Below the pieces are notes generated by a model, which was not told where the DNA came from, did not search any database, and saw only the letters and a list, made by a program, of their open reading frames with translations. Shown here piece by piece: positions 42,979-51,663 of a DNA stretch of 64,000 bases (position 1 is the first letter of the stretch; each line of letters starts with the position of its first letter). The stretch is from Halorussus sp. MSC15.2 (lineage in GTDB: Archaea > Halobacteriota > Halobacteria > Halobacteriales > Haladaptataceae): the NCBI RefSeq assembly GCF_010747475.1, contig NZ_VSLZ01000007.1:1-64000 (forward strand). The letters run 5' to 3'. The position numbers and the translations under genes are program-made.

Positions 42979-45540
42979 CTACTCCTCGGGTTCGACCCAC
43001 GCCAGCCGCATCGCGTTGCCAGTCACGCCCAGACTCATCCCCATGTCGCCGACGACGATGGCCACCGCCACCGAGACGAGTCCGAGGGGCGCGCCCACCG
43101 CCAGCACCGCCTTGACCGCGAGACTGGCCCAGATGTTCTGCCGGATGACGCGGTTGGCCGTCCGCGAGAGTCGGTAGAGGTACGGCACCTTCCGGAGGTC
43201 GTCGCCGAGCAGGGCGATGTCGGCCGTCTCGATGGCGGTGTCGGTCCCGGCTGCGCCCATCGCCACGCCGACCGTGGCGGCGGCCAGCGCGGGCGCGTCG
43301 TTCACGCCGTCGCCGACCATCGCCACCGTGCCGTGCGTCTCGGTCAGTTCCTCGACGGCCTCGACCTTCTGCGCCGGGAGGAGTTCGGCCCGGAACTCGT
43401 CCACGCCGACTTCCTCGGCGACCGCACGGGCGGTGCCCTCGTTGTCGCCGGTCAGCATGACGCACTCGATGCCGAACTCCTGCAGGCGGGCGACCGTCTC
43501 GCGCGCGGCGGGGCGCACCTCGTCGGCGATGGCGAGGACGCCCTCCAGTTCGTCCTCGGTCCCGACGAGGACCACCGTCTTGCCCTCGCGCTGGAACCGC
43601 GGTACCACGTCCGCGAGCAGGTCGAGGCAGTCCTCGCGGTCGTCGCACTTGCTCTCGGCGGCCGCCTCCGCGACGACTTCGCCGCCGTCGGACCGGCGGT
43701 CCGACGAGGCTCGCGAACCGGTAGTTCGCTCACCGCCGTCCGTCGAGAGGTGGACGTGGCCCAAGTCGAACCCGAGTTCCTCGAAGAGCGCGGGCTTTCC
43801 GGCGTAGTGGGTCACGCCGCCGAGGTCGGCCCGGACGCCCTTCCCGGTCAGACTCTCGAAGTTCTCGATGGGTCGGTCCTCGCCCGCCTCGTCGTGGGGG
43901 TCGCCGGTCTCGTGAGCGTACGCCACGATGGCCTCCGCGATGGGGTGTTCGCTCCGGCGTTCGAGGTCGTGCGCGCAGCGGAGCAGTTCGGACTCGTCGG
44001 TGCCGTCGAGCGGGACCGCGTCGGTCACCGCGAGGTTCCCCTCGGTCAGCGTCCCGGTCTTGTCGAAGGCGACGGCCTCGACCGCACCCATCGATTCAAG
44101 GTGCGGGCCGCCCTTCACGAGGACGCCGTTCCGGGCCGCGCTCGTGACCCCCGAGACGACAGAGACGGGCGTCGAGATGACGAACGCGCACGGGCAGGCC
44201 ACCACGAGCAGCGTGAGACCGCGCACGAACCACTCGCGGAAGGCACCGCCGAGCAGGAGCGGCGGCCCGAAGGCGGTCAGCAGGGCCGCGACGACGATGA
44301 CGGGAGTGTAGTAGGACGCGAACGTCTCGATGAACTGCTCGCGGTCGGTCCGGTCGCGCTGGGCGTCGCCGACCAACTCGATAACCTGCGAGAGGGTGGT
44401 CTCGTCGGCCTCCGCGGTCGCCTCGACTTCGAGGTACCCCTCCTCGTTAACCGTCCCGGCGTACACCTCGTCGCCGGGCGACTTGTCCACGGGGACGCTC
44501 TCGCCCGTGATGGGGGCCTGATTCACGGCGCTCGTCCCCTCCACCACGTCGCCGTCCACGGGTATCTTCTCGCCGGGGCGGACGACGACCGTCTCGCCGA
44601 CCGCGACCTCCTCGACGGGGACGGTCTCCTCTCGGACGCCGTCGCCGCTCGCGTCGGCGCGCTTGACGGTCGCGGTGTCGGGCGAGAGGTCCATCAGTTC
44701 TCGGACGGAGTTCCGCGCGCGGTCCATCGAGAAGCGTTCGAGGAGTTCGGCCACGCTGTAGAGCACGGCCAGCGTCGCGGCCTCGAAGTAGAGACCGACC
44801 GCCGCCGCGGCGAGGACGCCGGCGCCCATCAGCAGGTCGATGTCGAGACTCAGGTTCTTCGCGGAGTAGTAGCCGTTCCTGAGAATCTCCTGTCCCGCGA
44901 CCCCGGCCGCGAGCAGGAGCAGCACCGAGGAGACGTGGAACTCACGGCCCACCGCGGAGAACAGCAGCGCGTCGGCGCTGGTCAGCAGGAATTCGAGGAC
45001 CAGTCCCGCGAGCATGAGGACGCCGCCGGTCCACGTCTTGAGCGCGCGCGGACTCGTCCAGACTTCGGCCGATTCGGCCACGTCCGGCCCGCCGCCGTCG
45101 CTCGTCGCGCCTTCGACCTCGTAGCCCGCGGCCTCGACCGCCGCGACGATTCGCTCGCGGTCGGCGTCGCCGGTCACGATGACTTCGCCGGTCGCGGGTC
45201 GGGTCTCGTACTCGACGCCCGCCACGCCGTCGAGGGCGTTCCCGACCTTGCCCGCGCAGGAGGGGCAGTCCATCTCGGGCACCGATAGTCGAAGCTCTCG
45301 GTCGGTTCCGTTCTCACCTTCGACCGCGTACCCGGCGGCCTCCACGCGCTCGCGGACGGCCGCGGAGTCGGTCGATTCGCCGTCGTACGTGACCGTGAGT
45401 GTGCCGGTCGTCGGTGCTGCGTCGATGTCGTCTACGCCGTCGAGTCGCTCGACGCTGCCGGTCACCTTCCCGGCGCAGGACGGACAGTCCATCTCGGGGA
45501 CAGATAACCGGACCGTCCGTTCGCGTTCGTCTGTCGTCAT
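42979..45540 (-). CDS. Heavy-metal P1B-type ATPase (Zn/Cd/Pb-like) with two N-terminal HMA domains
   Basis: The 853-residue pump has two HMA domains, each with MDCPSCAGKV (Cys 19/22 and again near residue 95), about six to eight helices, the TGES actuator loop (APITGESVPVDKS), a CPC metal site (ACPCAFVISTP, about residue 445), the phosphorylated Asp in FDKTGTLTEG (about residue 492) and GDGVNDAPALAAA. CPCAFVIST together with DMGMSLGVTGNAMRL in the last helix fits the Zn/Cd/Pb (P1B-2) class better than copper CopA, which has CPCALGLA. A hydrophilic His/Asp/Cys-bearing insertion lies near residues 610-640. No metal regulator adjoins it. Confidence 0.92.
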   Translation of the reverse strand: MTTDERERTVRLSVPEMDCPSCAGKVTGSVERLDGVDDIDAAPTTGTLTVTYDGESTDSAAVRERVEAAGYAVEGENGTDRELRLSVPEMDCPSCAGKVGNALDGVAGVEYETRPATGEVIVTGDADRERIVAAVEAAGYEVEGATSDGGGPDVAESAEVWTSPRALKTWTGGVLMLAGLVLEFLLTSADALLFSAVGREFHVSSVLLLLAAGVAGQEILRNGYYSAKNLSLDIDLLMGAGVLAAAAVGLYFEAATLAVLYSVAELLERFSMDRARNSVRELMDLSPDTATVKRADASGDGVREETVPVEEVAVGETVVVRPGEKIPVDGDVVEGTSAVNQAPITGESVPVDKSPGDEVYAGTVNEEGYLEVEATAEADETTLSQVIELVGDAQRDRTDREQFIETFASYYTPVIVVAALLTAFGPPLLLGGAFREWFVRGLTLLVVACPCAFVISTPVSVVSGVTSAARNGVLVKGGPHLESMGAVEAVAFDKTGTLTEGNLAVTDAVPLDGTDESELLRCAHDLERRSEHPIAEAIVAYAHETGDPHDEAGEDRPIENFESLTGKGVRADLGGVTHYAGKPALFEELGFDLGHVHLSTDGGERTTGSRASSDRRSDGGEVVAEAAAESKCDDREDCLDLLADVVPRFQREGKTVVLVGTEDELEGVLAIADEVRPAARETVARLQEFGIECVMLTGDNEGTARAVAEEVGVDEFRAELLPAQKVEAVEELTETHGTVAMVGDGVNDAPALAAATVGVAMGAAGTDTAIETADIALLGDDLRKVPYLYRLSRTANRVIRQNIWASLAVKAVLAVGAPLGLVSVAVAIVVGDMGMSLGVTGNAMRLAWVEPEE

Positions 45541-45791
45541 TGGTCGGTAGTAGTCGCTGAGGAGTTATTAATTGCTCTATCAGTATCCCGGGTTCGACTA
45601 GGAGTGATTAACAACCCACTCCGACTCGATTATTAAATGCGCAGTAATCACGCGTTCAGTAAGATTATGCGCACGTTTCCGGCGGCACGGAACAGTTCAG
45701 CAGCGTTCATTGCGTTACGCATCGGTCGTAATCGCAAACAATACCGAACCATCTGTCCGTCTTATTGTGAAAGACTCCCAAGTGAAGGTCG
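45541..45791. promoter_or_regulatory. AT-rich spacer between the P1B ATPase and a small ORF
   Basis: The spacer is markedly AT-richer than its surroundings, with AGTTATTAATTG (about 45562) as a likely minus-strand promoter for the ATPase and ATTATTAAATGC (about 45631) and CTTATTG (45759-45765) as plus-strand candidates. The last lies 27 nt before the ATG of the 38-residue membrane protein. No ORF longer than that protein looks real here. Confidence 0.45.
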
Positions 45792-45908
45792 ATGAGCGCC
45801 ATCGAAATGGGAATCGAGATGAGCGTCCTGAAAATCGGGGCCGCCGTCACGGTGGTCGCCGCCGAGATACTCGGGGCACTCGCGCTCCTGATTGTCGCAC
45901 TGGGGTAG
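45792..45908 (+). CDS. 38-residue hydrophobic membrane protein
   Basis: ATG at 45792 gives MSAIEMGIEMSVLKIGAA, then a hydrophobic run TVVAAEILGALALLIVALG to a TAG at 45906. A single helix is predicted with an acidic start. A CTTATTG element 27 nt upstream is in the leaderless-promoter position. It is too short for standard gene finders; coding is inferred from the promoter spacing, codon use and continuous helix. Function unknown. Confidence 0.5.
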   Translation: MSAIEMGIEMSVLKIGAAVTVVAAEILGALALLIVALG

Positions 45909-45960
45909 CACGCGACATCGGGACGAAACGAGACACGTGCGGTGCTGTTCGTACGAAAAG

Positions 45961-46384
45961 CGGCTGAGGGGAGTAAGCCCCCTTCTGTTCCTCCGAGTAT
46001 TCGGCTGAGCGTCCGCGCGGTCGTCCGGGCTACCTAATCCGCGCGGACTTGCACCGGCGAGGATTCGCCGTTCCATCCGTTCTCTCCCGTCCGCGCACTG
46101 GCAGCGCCAGCACGCTCGCGCGGCGGTTCGTCCGCCGCACGTCCCTCGGTGGGTCAACTCCCCGTTCCTTTACTCGGCGCGTGCCTTCGTTCGGTTCGGG
46201 TTCGCGCACCTCATCGGTCGAGGAGAGCGGTCTCGTTTCTGTTCCAGAGCCAGCGGTCTCCCGCTCCGGACTTGCGTCCGGTCGCCCGCCCGGACGGTGG
46301 GGGGACTTTCCTCACGCGGGCACCGGCGAGTGCCGACGCCCCCGCGGGAACTCGGCTCCCTCTGCCACCCTATCGTAGCCCCCG
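45961..46384 (-). ncRNA. rnpB: RNase P RNA
   Basis: On the minus strand the RNA begins near GGGGGCTACGATAGGG (about 46380) and has the universal P4 strand GAGGAAAGTCC (46313-46303), ACAGAAGGGGGCTTAC close to the 3' end (paired CR-V), GGTGCAAGTCCG, and an otherwise GC-rich fold of about 420 nt, the usual haloarchaeal size. A CTTAAACC box just upstream is in promoter position, and a TTTT tract (45959-45956) follows the 3' end. It is the RNA subunit that matures tRNA 5' ends. The ends are estimated to within about 10 nt. Confidence 0.93.
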
Positions 46385-46561
46385 GTCGGGTTTAAGGAGT
46401 TCGGTGGAACGGTCGGAACGCCCGCCGAAACGGGATGTTACCAGGACGGAAGAGGAACGTTACGCCCTGATAACCGCTCCCACATGAAACGTAGCGGGAC
46501 GTTTCTGCGTTTAGTATTGAAGGGAAGACTTGAAGGTACTTCCTGCCCAATGAATGTGTGT

Positions 46562-47164
46562 ATGGCACAGGCTCAGGCAGTGACTCTCTCCTACGAGGAT
46601 GGTACGCGGGCCGTAGAACTCGCACGCGAATCCGTCGAATCCTACGTTATCAACGGGCAACGCGAACAGCCCGGTAGCATGCGAGAAGCGTTCTACGCTC
46701 GAACCGGAGTGTTCGTCCGTCTCTCCTCGACCCGGGGGCGCGGCCGTCTCCGAGGATGCGACGGTGCGTACGAAGGCACCGACCAACTCGGTCACCTCAT
46801 CGTGGACTCGGCCATCAGCGCCGCGAGCGATACCTCGTGCGGTTCCGAAGTGGAGGAAGCCGAACTTCCCAACCTGAAAATCTCGGTCTGCGTCGTCCGT
46901 GATACTCAGTTCTCGGAGGACCCGGTGGAGGACATCGAACTCGGCACGCACGGCGTCGCAATCGAAGGTCGGGGCGAGCAGGCGTGGATGTACCCGACGC
47001 TCCCCATCGAGAACGAGTGGAGCGTCTTCGAGTACCTCGACCGGACCTGCCGGAAAGCCGGACTCCCGAAGGGCGCGTGGGAGGACGACGACGTGATGGT
47101 GACGCTGTTCGACGGGCAGGTCTTCAGCGAGCGCGAACCCGAAGGAACCGTCGAAGAACTGTAG
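46562..47164 (+). CDS. AMMECR1 domain protein
   Basis: Start at MAQAQAVTLSYEDGTRAVEL gives 200 residues; an ATG 12 nt earlier (MNVC) is possible. The AMMECR1 signature is the SMREAFYARTGVFVRLSS strand and RGRGRLRGCDGAYEGTDQLG, with VCVVRDTQFS and GTHGVAIEGRGEQAWMYPTL (conserved RGC motif present). The family is universal in archaea and eukaryotes; a radical-SAM-linked redox or protein-modifying role has been suggested elsewhere but not shown. It follows rnpB in the opposite direction. Confidence 0.92.
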   Translation: MAQAQAVTLSYEDGTRAVELARESVESYVINGQREQPGSMREAFYARTGVFVRLSSTRGRGRLRGCDGAYEGTDQLGHLIVDSAISAASDTSCGSEVEEAELPNLKISVCVVRDTQFSEDPVEDIELGTHGVAIEGRGEQAWMYPTLPIENEWSVFEYLDRTCRKAGLPKGAWEDDDVMVTLFDGQVFSEREPEGTVEEL

Positions 47165-47263
47165 CGGTCGTACTTTTCCGACACTTACGTCTCGTTCGCT
47201 TTCTCGTCGGTAGACCTGTCTTACTCTCACGCCGAGAGCGCGGTCGGTAGAAGGGACGTCCGG

Positions 47264-48409
47264 TTACTCTCGGAACCCGACCAGTTCGGCGTCCTCCCGC
47301 GCGCGCTCGGCGGCCTCGTCCACGTCGAACTCCCGGACGAGTTCGCCGTCCCGAATCAGCGGTTCCAGCAGCGGTTCGCCGTCTTCGGGGTCGGCGCGGT
47401 CCGCGAGTCCCACGTGGTGGCCGCCGTCGGGCGTCCGGAACACCTGCTTGGTCCCGGAGAGTTTGCCCCGCTTGGCGACGAGTTCGCCGTCGAGTTTCAC
47501 GATGTCGAGCGCGAAGTCCAGCGGGTCGGCGTTGCTGACGTGGCCGCCGACGCCGAACCCGTCGGCGACGTCCCGGAGCGTCCGGAGGTTCTCGGGACCG
47601 AGTCCGCCACTGACGAAGATGTCCACGTCCTCGTGGCCGCGGGCGTCGAGTTCCCACCGGACCTCTCGGACGATGTGTCGGAAGTCGCCGCGTCGGGAAC
47701 TCGTCGTGTCGAGGCGCACCCCGTCGAGGGCCTCGCCCAGCGCCTCGGCCGCCCGGATGCTCTCGTCTTTCTCGTCGGAGTAGGTGTCGCAGATGGCGAT
47801 GCGGGGGACGTCGGGGTCCACCGACTCGTCGAACGCCTCCCACGCGGTCTCTTGGTCGCCGAAGGCGATGACCAGCGCGTGGGGCATCGTCCCGCTGGCC
47901 TCTCTGCCGAGTACTTCGCCCGCCGCGACGTGCGAGAAACCGTCGAGTCCGGCGACGAGCGCGCCTCGCTCCACGACGGCCGCGAGCGAGGGGTGGACGT
48001 GGCGCGCGCCGAAACTCAGCACCGACGAGTCCGGGGCGGCCCGGCGGGTCTCCAGCGCCGCGGTGGCAATTCCGCTCTGGTGGGAGAGCAGTCCCAGCAG
48101 CGAGGTCTCGTACCGCGCGAAGTCGAGGTAGTCGCCTTCGATGCGCATCACCGGACCGCCGTCGAACAACCGGCCCTCGCGCACGGCGTCCACGTCCACG
48201 GGGAGTCCTTCGAGCAGGTTGGCGGCGTCTTTCACGCCCGCCAGCAGGTCGAACTCGCCGGTCGGGAACTGGTCCTGCGTCACTTCCGCCACGACGCGAG
48301 GGTTCCGGTCTGCGGCCTCCAGCGTCTCCTCGGTCCGCAGGAAGTAGGCGTCGGTCGCCGTCCCGTCACGGATGGCCGACTCCGAGACAACGTCGAATCC
48401 ACCGCTCAT
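47264..48409 (-). CDS. pncB: Nicotinate phosphoribosyltransferase
   Basis: Start at MSGGFDVVSESAIRDG gives 381 residues (a GTG-GTG-GCG run lies just before). The protein has the NAPRTase layout: an N-terminal TDAYFLRTEETLEAAD, FARYETSLLGLLSHQSG, SFGARHVHPSLAAVV with the phosphoribosyl-binding His, and SGGLGPENLRTLRDVADGFGVGG. It converts nicotinate and PRPP to nicotinate mononucleotide in NAD salvage. A nicotinamidase-like hydrolase gene lies 1.8 kb away, beyond the surface-protein gene, so the pair could recycle nicotinamide to NAD. Confidence 0.9.
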   Translation of the reverse strand: MSGGFDVVSESAIRDGTATDAYFLRTEETLEAADRNPRVVAEVTQDQFPTGEFDLLAGVKDAANLLEGLPVDVDAVREGRLFDGGPVMRIEGDYLDFARYETSLLGLLSHQSGIATAALETRRAAPDSSVLSFGARHVHPSLAAVVERGALVAGLDGFSHVAAGEVLGREASGTMPHALVIAFGDQETAWEAFDESVDPDVPRIAICDTYSDEKDESIRAAEALGEALDGVRLDTTSSRRGDFRHIVREVRWELDARGHEDVDIFVSGGLGPENLRTLRDVADGFGVGGHVSNADPLDFALDIVKLDGELVAKRGKLSGTKQVFRTPDGGHHVGLADRADPEDGEPLLEPLIRDGELVREFDVDEAAERAREDAELVGFRE

Positions 48410-48515
48410 CGCCACCACCTCGGGTGAGTCATGCGCGGACGTACCCGCGCCGAAGCGAAAAAGGTCCCGTTTACCGGCCGTCGAAAAGAGGGAACTGCGG
48501 TCGGTGTGGCGTCGC

Positions 48516-50024
48516 TTACTGCGTCGGGGCCGCGCCCCGCCGAACGTCCGAGAGGTCAGAGACCGACGGCGCGTTCACGACGACGACCGTGTCGCCACGC
48601 TGCTGGACGTAGAAGGCGTCGGCGAACTCGTTGCCCTCGATGCGCCACGTGTTCGCGCGACCGTCCACTTTCGTCGCGTCGTTGTACTTCAGCACCTTAC
48701 GGTAGCCTTCCACGAACTCCTTGGCGTCCTGCTCGGAGTCCCAGACGGACTTCCAGACGTACCCGGTCTCGTTGACCGCCGCGTCGTCGTTGGTGTAGAC
48801 GGCGAGTTTGTCGCCGTCCCACCCGGTCGAGTAGGTGCTGTTGTAGTTCAGCGGGTCGAACTCCCGGATTTGGTCGCTGCCCTTCTTCATGTTGAAGAAC
48901 TGCGTGGCCGGGACGACCTGCGTCTGGCCCTGACTCGCGTAGTAGGGGTACACGAACATCGCGAAGATACCGGCCTCGCCGACGCTACCGTAGTTGGGTC
49001 GGTTCTGCACTTTCAACCGCTCCCAACCGTTACTGGCCCGGTTCTCGACGGTGAACTCCGCGGGGGCGTCCGTGCCGTACTTGTCGGGATGGATGACCTG
49101 CTCGGTGCTCTCCGGCGGGTTCTCGTAGAGGTCGTTGACCGCCTCCCAGCCACCCCGTCTGTGGACGCCGCGAACGAACGGCGGGCCGTCGCTGTAGGGT
49201 TGGTACTTGATGAGGTACGGTCCGATGTTGGCGAGACCGCTCCCCGACCCGCCGGACGATTCGGGGGTCAGGCAGTCGCCGTTCCACTCGTTCTTGCAAC
49301 GCTGCGAGTAGAGGTGGTCCACGTAGTTCCCGTCGCCCTCGATGATGCCGTCCTTCGCGTTGTGGAGTTCGCGCGTGGACTGGTTGAACCCAGAGAGGTT
49401 GAACTTCTGGTCCTGAAGCGCGTGGAACAGTTCCTGCGAGAGGGTAATCTCGTCGAGTTTGGGCGTCGTCGCGTTCTCGGAGATGACGACGATTTTCTCC
49501 TCGCCCGGACTGTAGAACCCGCCGACCGACGACCCGGAGTTGCTGTTCTGGACCGCGAGGGAGTCGGTCGATTCGTTGACCATGAACAGCGACTCGTACT
49601 TCACGTTGTCGAGCAGTCGCCGGTCGTCGGGCGTCGAACCGTTGGACTGGCGCGACCGGAACTCCTCGCGGGTCACGATGTCCACGGGGACCTGCGCTTC
49701 GAATTCGAGTTCGCGGACCTGTTCGACGCGGGCCATCGAGCGGGCGACCGTCTCGTTGAGTTCGGTCGCGTTCAACCCGTCGTCGGGGTTCACGTCGATG
49801 GTCTCGTTGTACCAGTAGCCCGCCTCCCACCCCAGCACGTCGGAGTCGGGGTCGTCGGGCTTGACGACCTGTTGGCCCGATGAACCGTCGGTCCCAGAAC
49901 CGGGTTGGGTCGTCGCTCCCGTCACGTCGTCGGTCGTATCGGTCGTCGTTCCCGCGCCGGGGGCCTGCGAACAGCCCGCGACGACGAGCATCAGAGCGAC
50001 CGCGATTGCGATAGTCGTACGCAT
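48516..50024 (-). CDS. Hvo_1808-type surface lipoprotein with degenerate metallopeptidase-like motif
   Basis: Start at MRTTIAIAVALMLVVAGCSQ gives 502 residues: a Sec signal ending in lipobox VVAGC, then a Thr/Ser/Gly-rich linker (about 25-60). The mature domain has SQELFHALQDQKFNL, where the HExxH of zinc peptidases is changed to QExxH, plus LGWEAGYWYNETIDV and WEAVNDLYENPPESTEQVIHP. It resembles the annotated Hvo_1808 family surface proteins. Numerous NxS/T sites fit surface glycosylation. It lies between pncB and the nicotinamidase-like gene, as in Haloferax, to my recollection. Confidence 0.82.
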   Translation of the reverse strand: MRTTIAIAVALMLVVAGCSQAPGAGTTTDTTDDVTGATTQPGSGTDGSSGQQVVKPDDPDSDVLGWEAGYWYNETIDVNPDDGLNATELNETVARSMARVEQVRELEFEAQVPVDIVTREEFRSRQSNGSTPDDRRLLDNVKYESLFMVNESTDSLAVQNSNSGSSVGGFYSPGEEKIVVISENATTPKLDEITLSQELFHALQDQKFNLSGFNQSTRELHNAKDGIIEGDGNYVDHLYSQRCKNEWNGDCLTPESSGGSGSGLANIGPYLIKYQPYSDGPPFVRGVHRRGGWEAVNDLYENPPESTEQVIHPDKYGTDAPAEFTVENRASNGWERLKVQNRPNYGSVGEAGIFAMFVYPYYASQGQTQVVPATQFFNMKKGSDQIREFDPLNYNSTYSTGWDGDKLAVYTNDDAAVNETGYVWKSVWDSEQDAKEFVEGYRKVLKYNDATKVDGRANTWRIEGNEFADAFYVQQRGDTVVVVNAPSVSDLSDVRRGAAPTQ

Positions 50025-50174
50025 TTCCTGTGACCGTGACGTGGGTCTACACCGACAAAAACCTCTTGATGAAACGATGAAATGAACCTGCGTGCGGGGA
50101 GGGGCGTCGATTGCCGGCGAAACGCGACCCAACTGTCAGCAAACGTTTTCGGCGACGAGTGACTACTGTCGGAC

Positions 50175-50747
50175 ATGAGCTTCGACCCGGACTCGACCGC
50201 CGTCGTGGTCGTGGACATGCAGAACGGCTTCTGTCACCCCGACGGGAGTCTCCACGCGCCCGCCAGCGAGGACGCAATCGCCGACGTGACCGACGTGGTC
50301 TCGGCCGCGCGCGACGCTGGCGCGTCGGTCGTGTACACCCGCGACGTCCACCCGCCTGAACAGTTCGAGGGCAACCACTACTACGACGAGTTCGAGCGCT
50401 GGGGCGAACACGTCCTCGAAGACTCGTGGGACGCCGAACTGGTCGCCGACCTCGACGTGCGCGAGGGCGACCACGTCGTGACGAAGCACACGTACGACGC
50501 CTTCTATCGCACGGACCTCGAAGGCCACCTCGACGCGCACGGAATCGACGACCTGCTGCTCTGCGGGACGCTGGCGAACGTCTGCGTCCTCCACACCGCG
50601 GGGAGCGCGGGGCTTCGAGATTACCGGCCCGTCCTCGTCGAGGACGCGCTGGGCTACATCGAGGCGGACCACAAGGAGTACGCGGTCGAACACTCGGACT
50701 TCCTGTTCGGCGAAGTGACGACGAAAGACGAAATCGAGTTCGAGTAA
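50175..50747 (+). CDS. Isochorismatase-fold cysteine hydrolase (nicotinamidase-like)
   Basis: The 190-residue protein has the cysteine-hydrolase triad Asp-Lys-Cys: VVVDMQNGFC (Asp 15), VVTKHTYDAFYRTDLE (Lys) and CGTLANVCVLHTAGSAG (Cys). Metal-binding Asp/His candidates in YTRDVHPPEQFEGNHYY fit nicotinamidases. It would convert nicotinamide to nicotinate, feeding pncB. The start at MSFDPDSTAVVVVDMQ matches family N-termini. The stop touches that of the convergent M23-like gene. Other isochorismatase-fold activities cannot be ruled out. Confidence 0.85.
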   Translation: MSFDPDSTAVVVVDMQNGFCHPDGSLHAPASEDAIADVTDVVSAARDAGASVVYTRDVHPPEQFEGNHYYDEFERWGEHVLEDSWDAELVADLDVREGDHVVTKHTYDAFYRTDLEGHLDAHGIDDLLLCGTLANVCVLHTAGSAGLRDYRPVLVEDALGYIEADHKEYAVEHSDFLFGEVTTKDEIEFE

Positions 50748-51608
50748 TCAGCGAACTTCTACTTCCACCGCTTCGCCAACCTCGAACTCGGCGTCCGGAC
50801 AGACGAGTTTCGCGCCGAGCGCCTCGCGCGCGACGAACAGCGAGAGACCGGTAATCGGCGTCCCGTTCGCAAACACCGTCACGTCGTCCCACGGAATCGT
50901 CCGGCCCTCGGCGGTGCCGACCCGCCGACCTGCGAGCGAGACCGGCCCGTCGCGTCCCGTTCCGCGAAGAATTCCGCCGCCGTCGTAGTGTGGGAGTCCG
51001 CCGTCGAGAATCCCACCGCTTTCTGCGGAGATACCCGCGAACCGCTCGCCCGGCGTGGGGTGGTCGGGTGCGTCGAGGACGGCGTAGGTCTCGCCCGCGG
51101 CGACGACCGTCCCCCGACCGTCCCACGCGACGCCCGCGAGTTCGACCTCGGGCGCTATCTCGACCGGGAGCGACCCCGACGCCCGGTAGGGGTTCGCGTC
51201 GAGCGACCGAAAGCCGAGGTGGATGTGGTTGTCCACCCACGGCGCGAAGAATCCCGAGCGCACCATCTCGCCGAGCGAGTCGCCCAACGCCACCTCGTCG
51301 CCGGGTTCGACAGCGGGTTCGACGTGGAGGATTCGGGCGAGGTACTCGCCGGTCTCGACGACAATGAGGTGGTCGTGTTCGACGGCGTAGTCCTTCGACG
51401 GCGCGGAGACCGTTCGGGTCGCCACGACTTCGCCCGCGACGGGACTCGGCGCGGCGGTTTCACGAGTTCCGCCGTCTCCGGTCTCTCGCCAGTCGCCCTC
51501 GTGCGGATACAGGTCGATAGCGCACCCCTCGTCGTGGGCGGCGTACGGTGAGTTGTACAGCGAGAACCGCGGGAACTGCTCCAGCGCGTGTGGGCCGACC
51601 GTGACCAT
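50748..51608 (-). CDS. M23-peptidase-like barrel domain protein
   Basis: Start at MVTVGPHALEQFPRFSLYNS gives 286 residues; an upstream ATG would extend it across the promoter. The N-terminal half has an M23 (LytM-like) barrel pattern: AHDEGCAIDLYPHEG, PSPVAGEVVATRTV, DHLIVVETGEYLARILHVEPAVEPGDEVALG and WVDNHIHLGFRS. The His in NHIHLGF sits at the HxH ligand position, but the first metal ligand is not clear and the context is cytosolic, since no signal peptide is visible. It may be a non-peptidase barrel. The C-terminal half is beta-rich and acidic. Confidence 0.65.
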   Translation of the reverse strand: MVTVGPHALEQFPRFSLYNSPYAAHDEGCAIDLYPHEGDWRETGDGGTRETAAPSPVAGEVVATRTVSAPSKDYAVEHDHLIVVETGEYLARILHVEPAVEPGDEVALGDSLGEMVRSGFFAPWVDNHIHLGFRSLDANPYRASGSLPVEIAPEVELAGVAWDGRGTVVAAGETYAVLDAPDHPTPGERFAGISAESGGILDGGLPHYDGGGILRGTGRDGPVSLAGRRVGTAEGRTIPWDDVTVFANGTPITGLSLFVAREALGAKLVCPDAEFEVGEAVEVEVR

Positions 51609-51663
51609 CGTCCGCGTCTCGGAGACGCGAGGGTTTAGGTACTCCGGATGTGAAGGGCCGGGC

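Noticed and set aside
45710-45967. 85-codon plus-strand frame across the AT-rich spacer
   Set aside because: Arg-rich and non-acidic after the first 25 codons; it overlaps the better 38-residue ORF in another frame and runs into rnpB.
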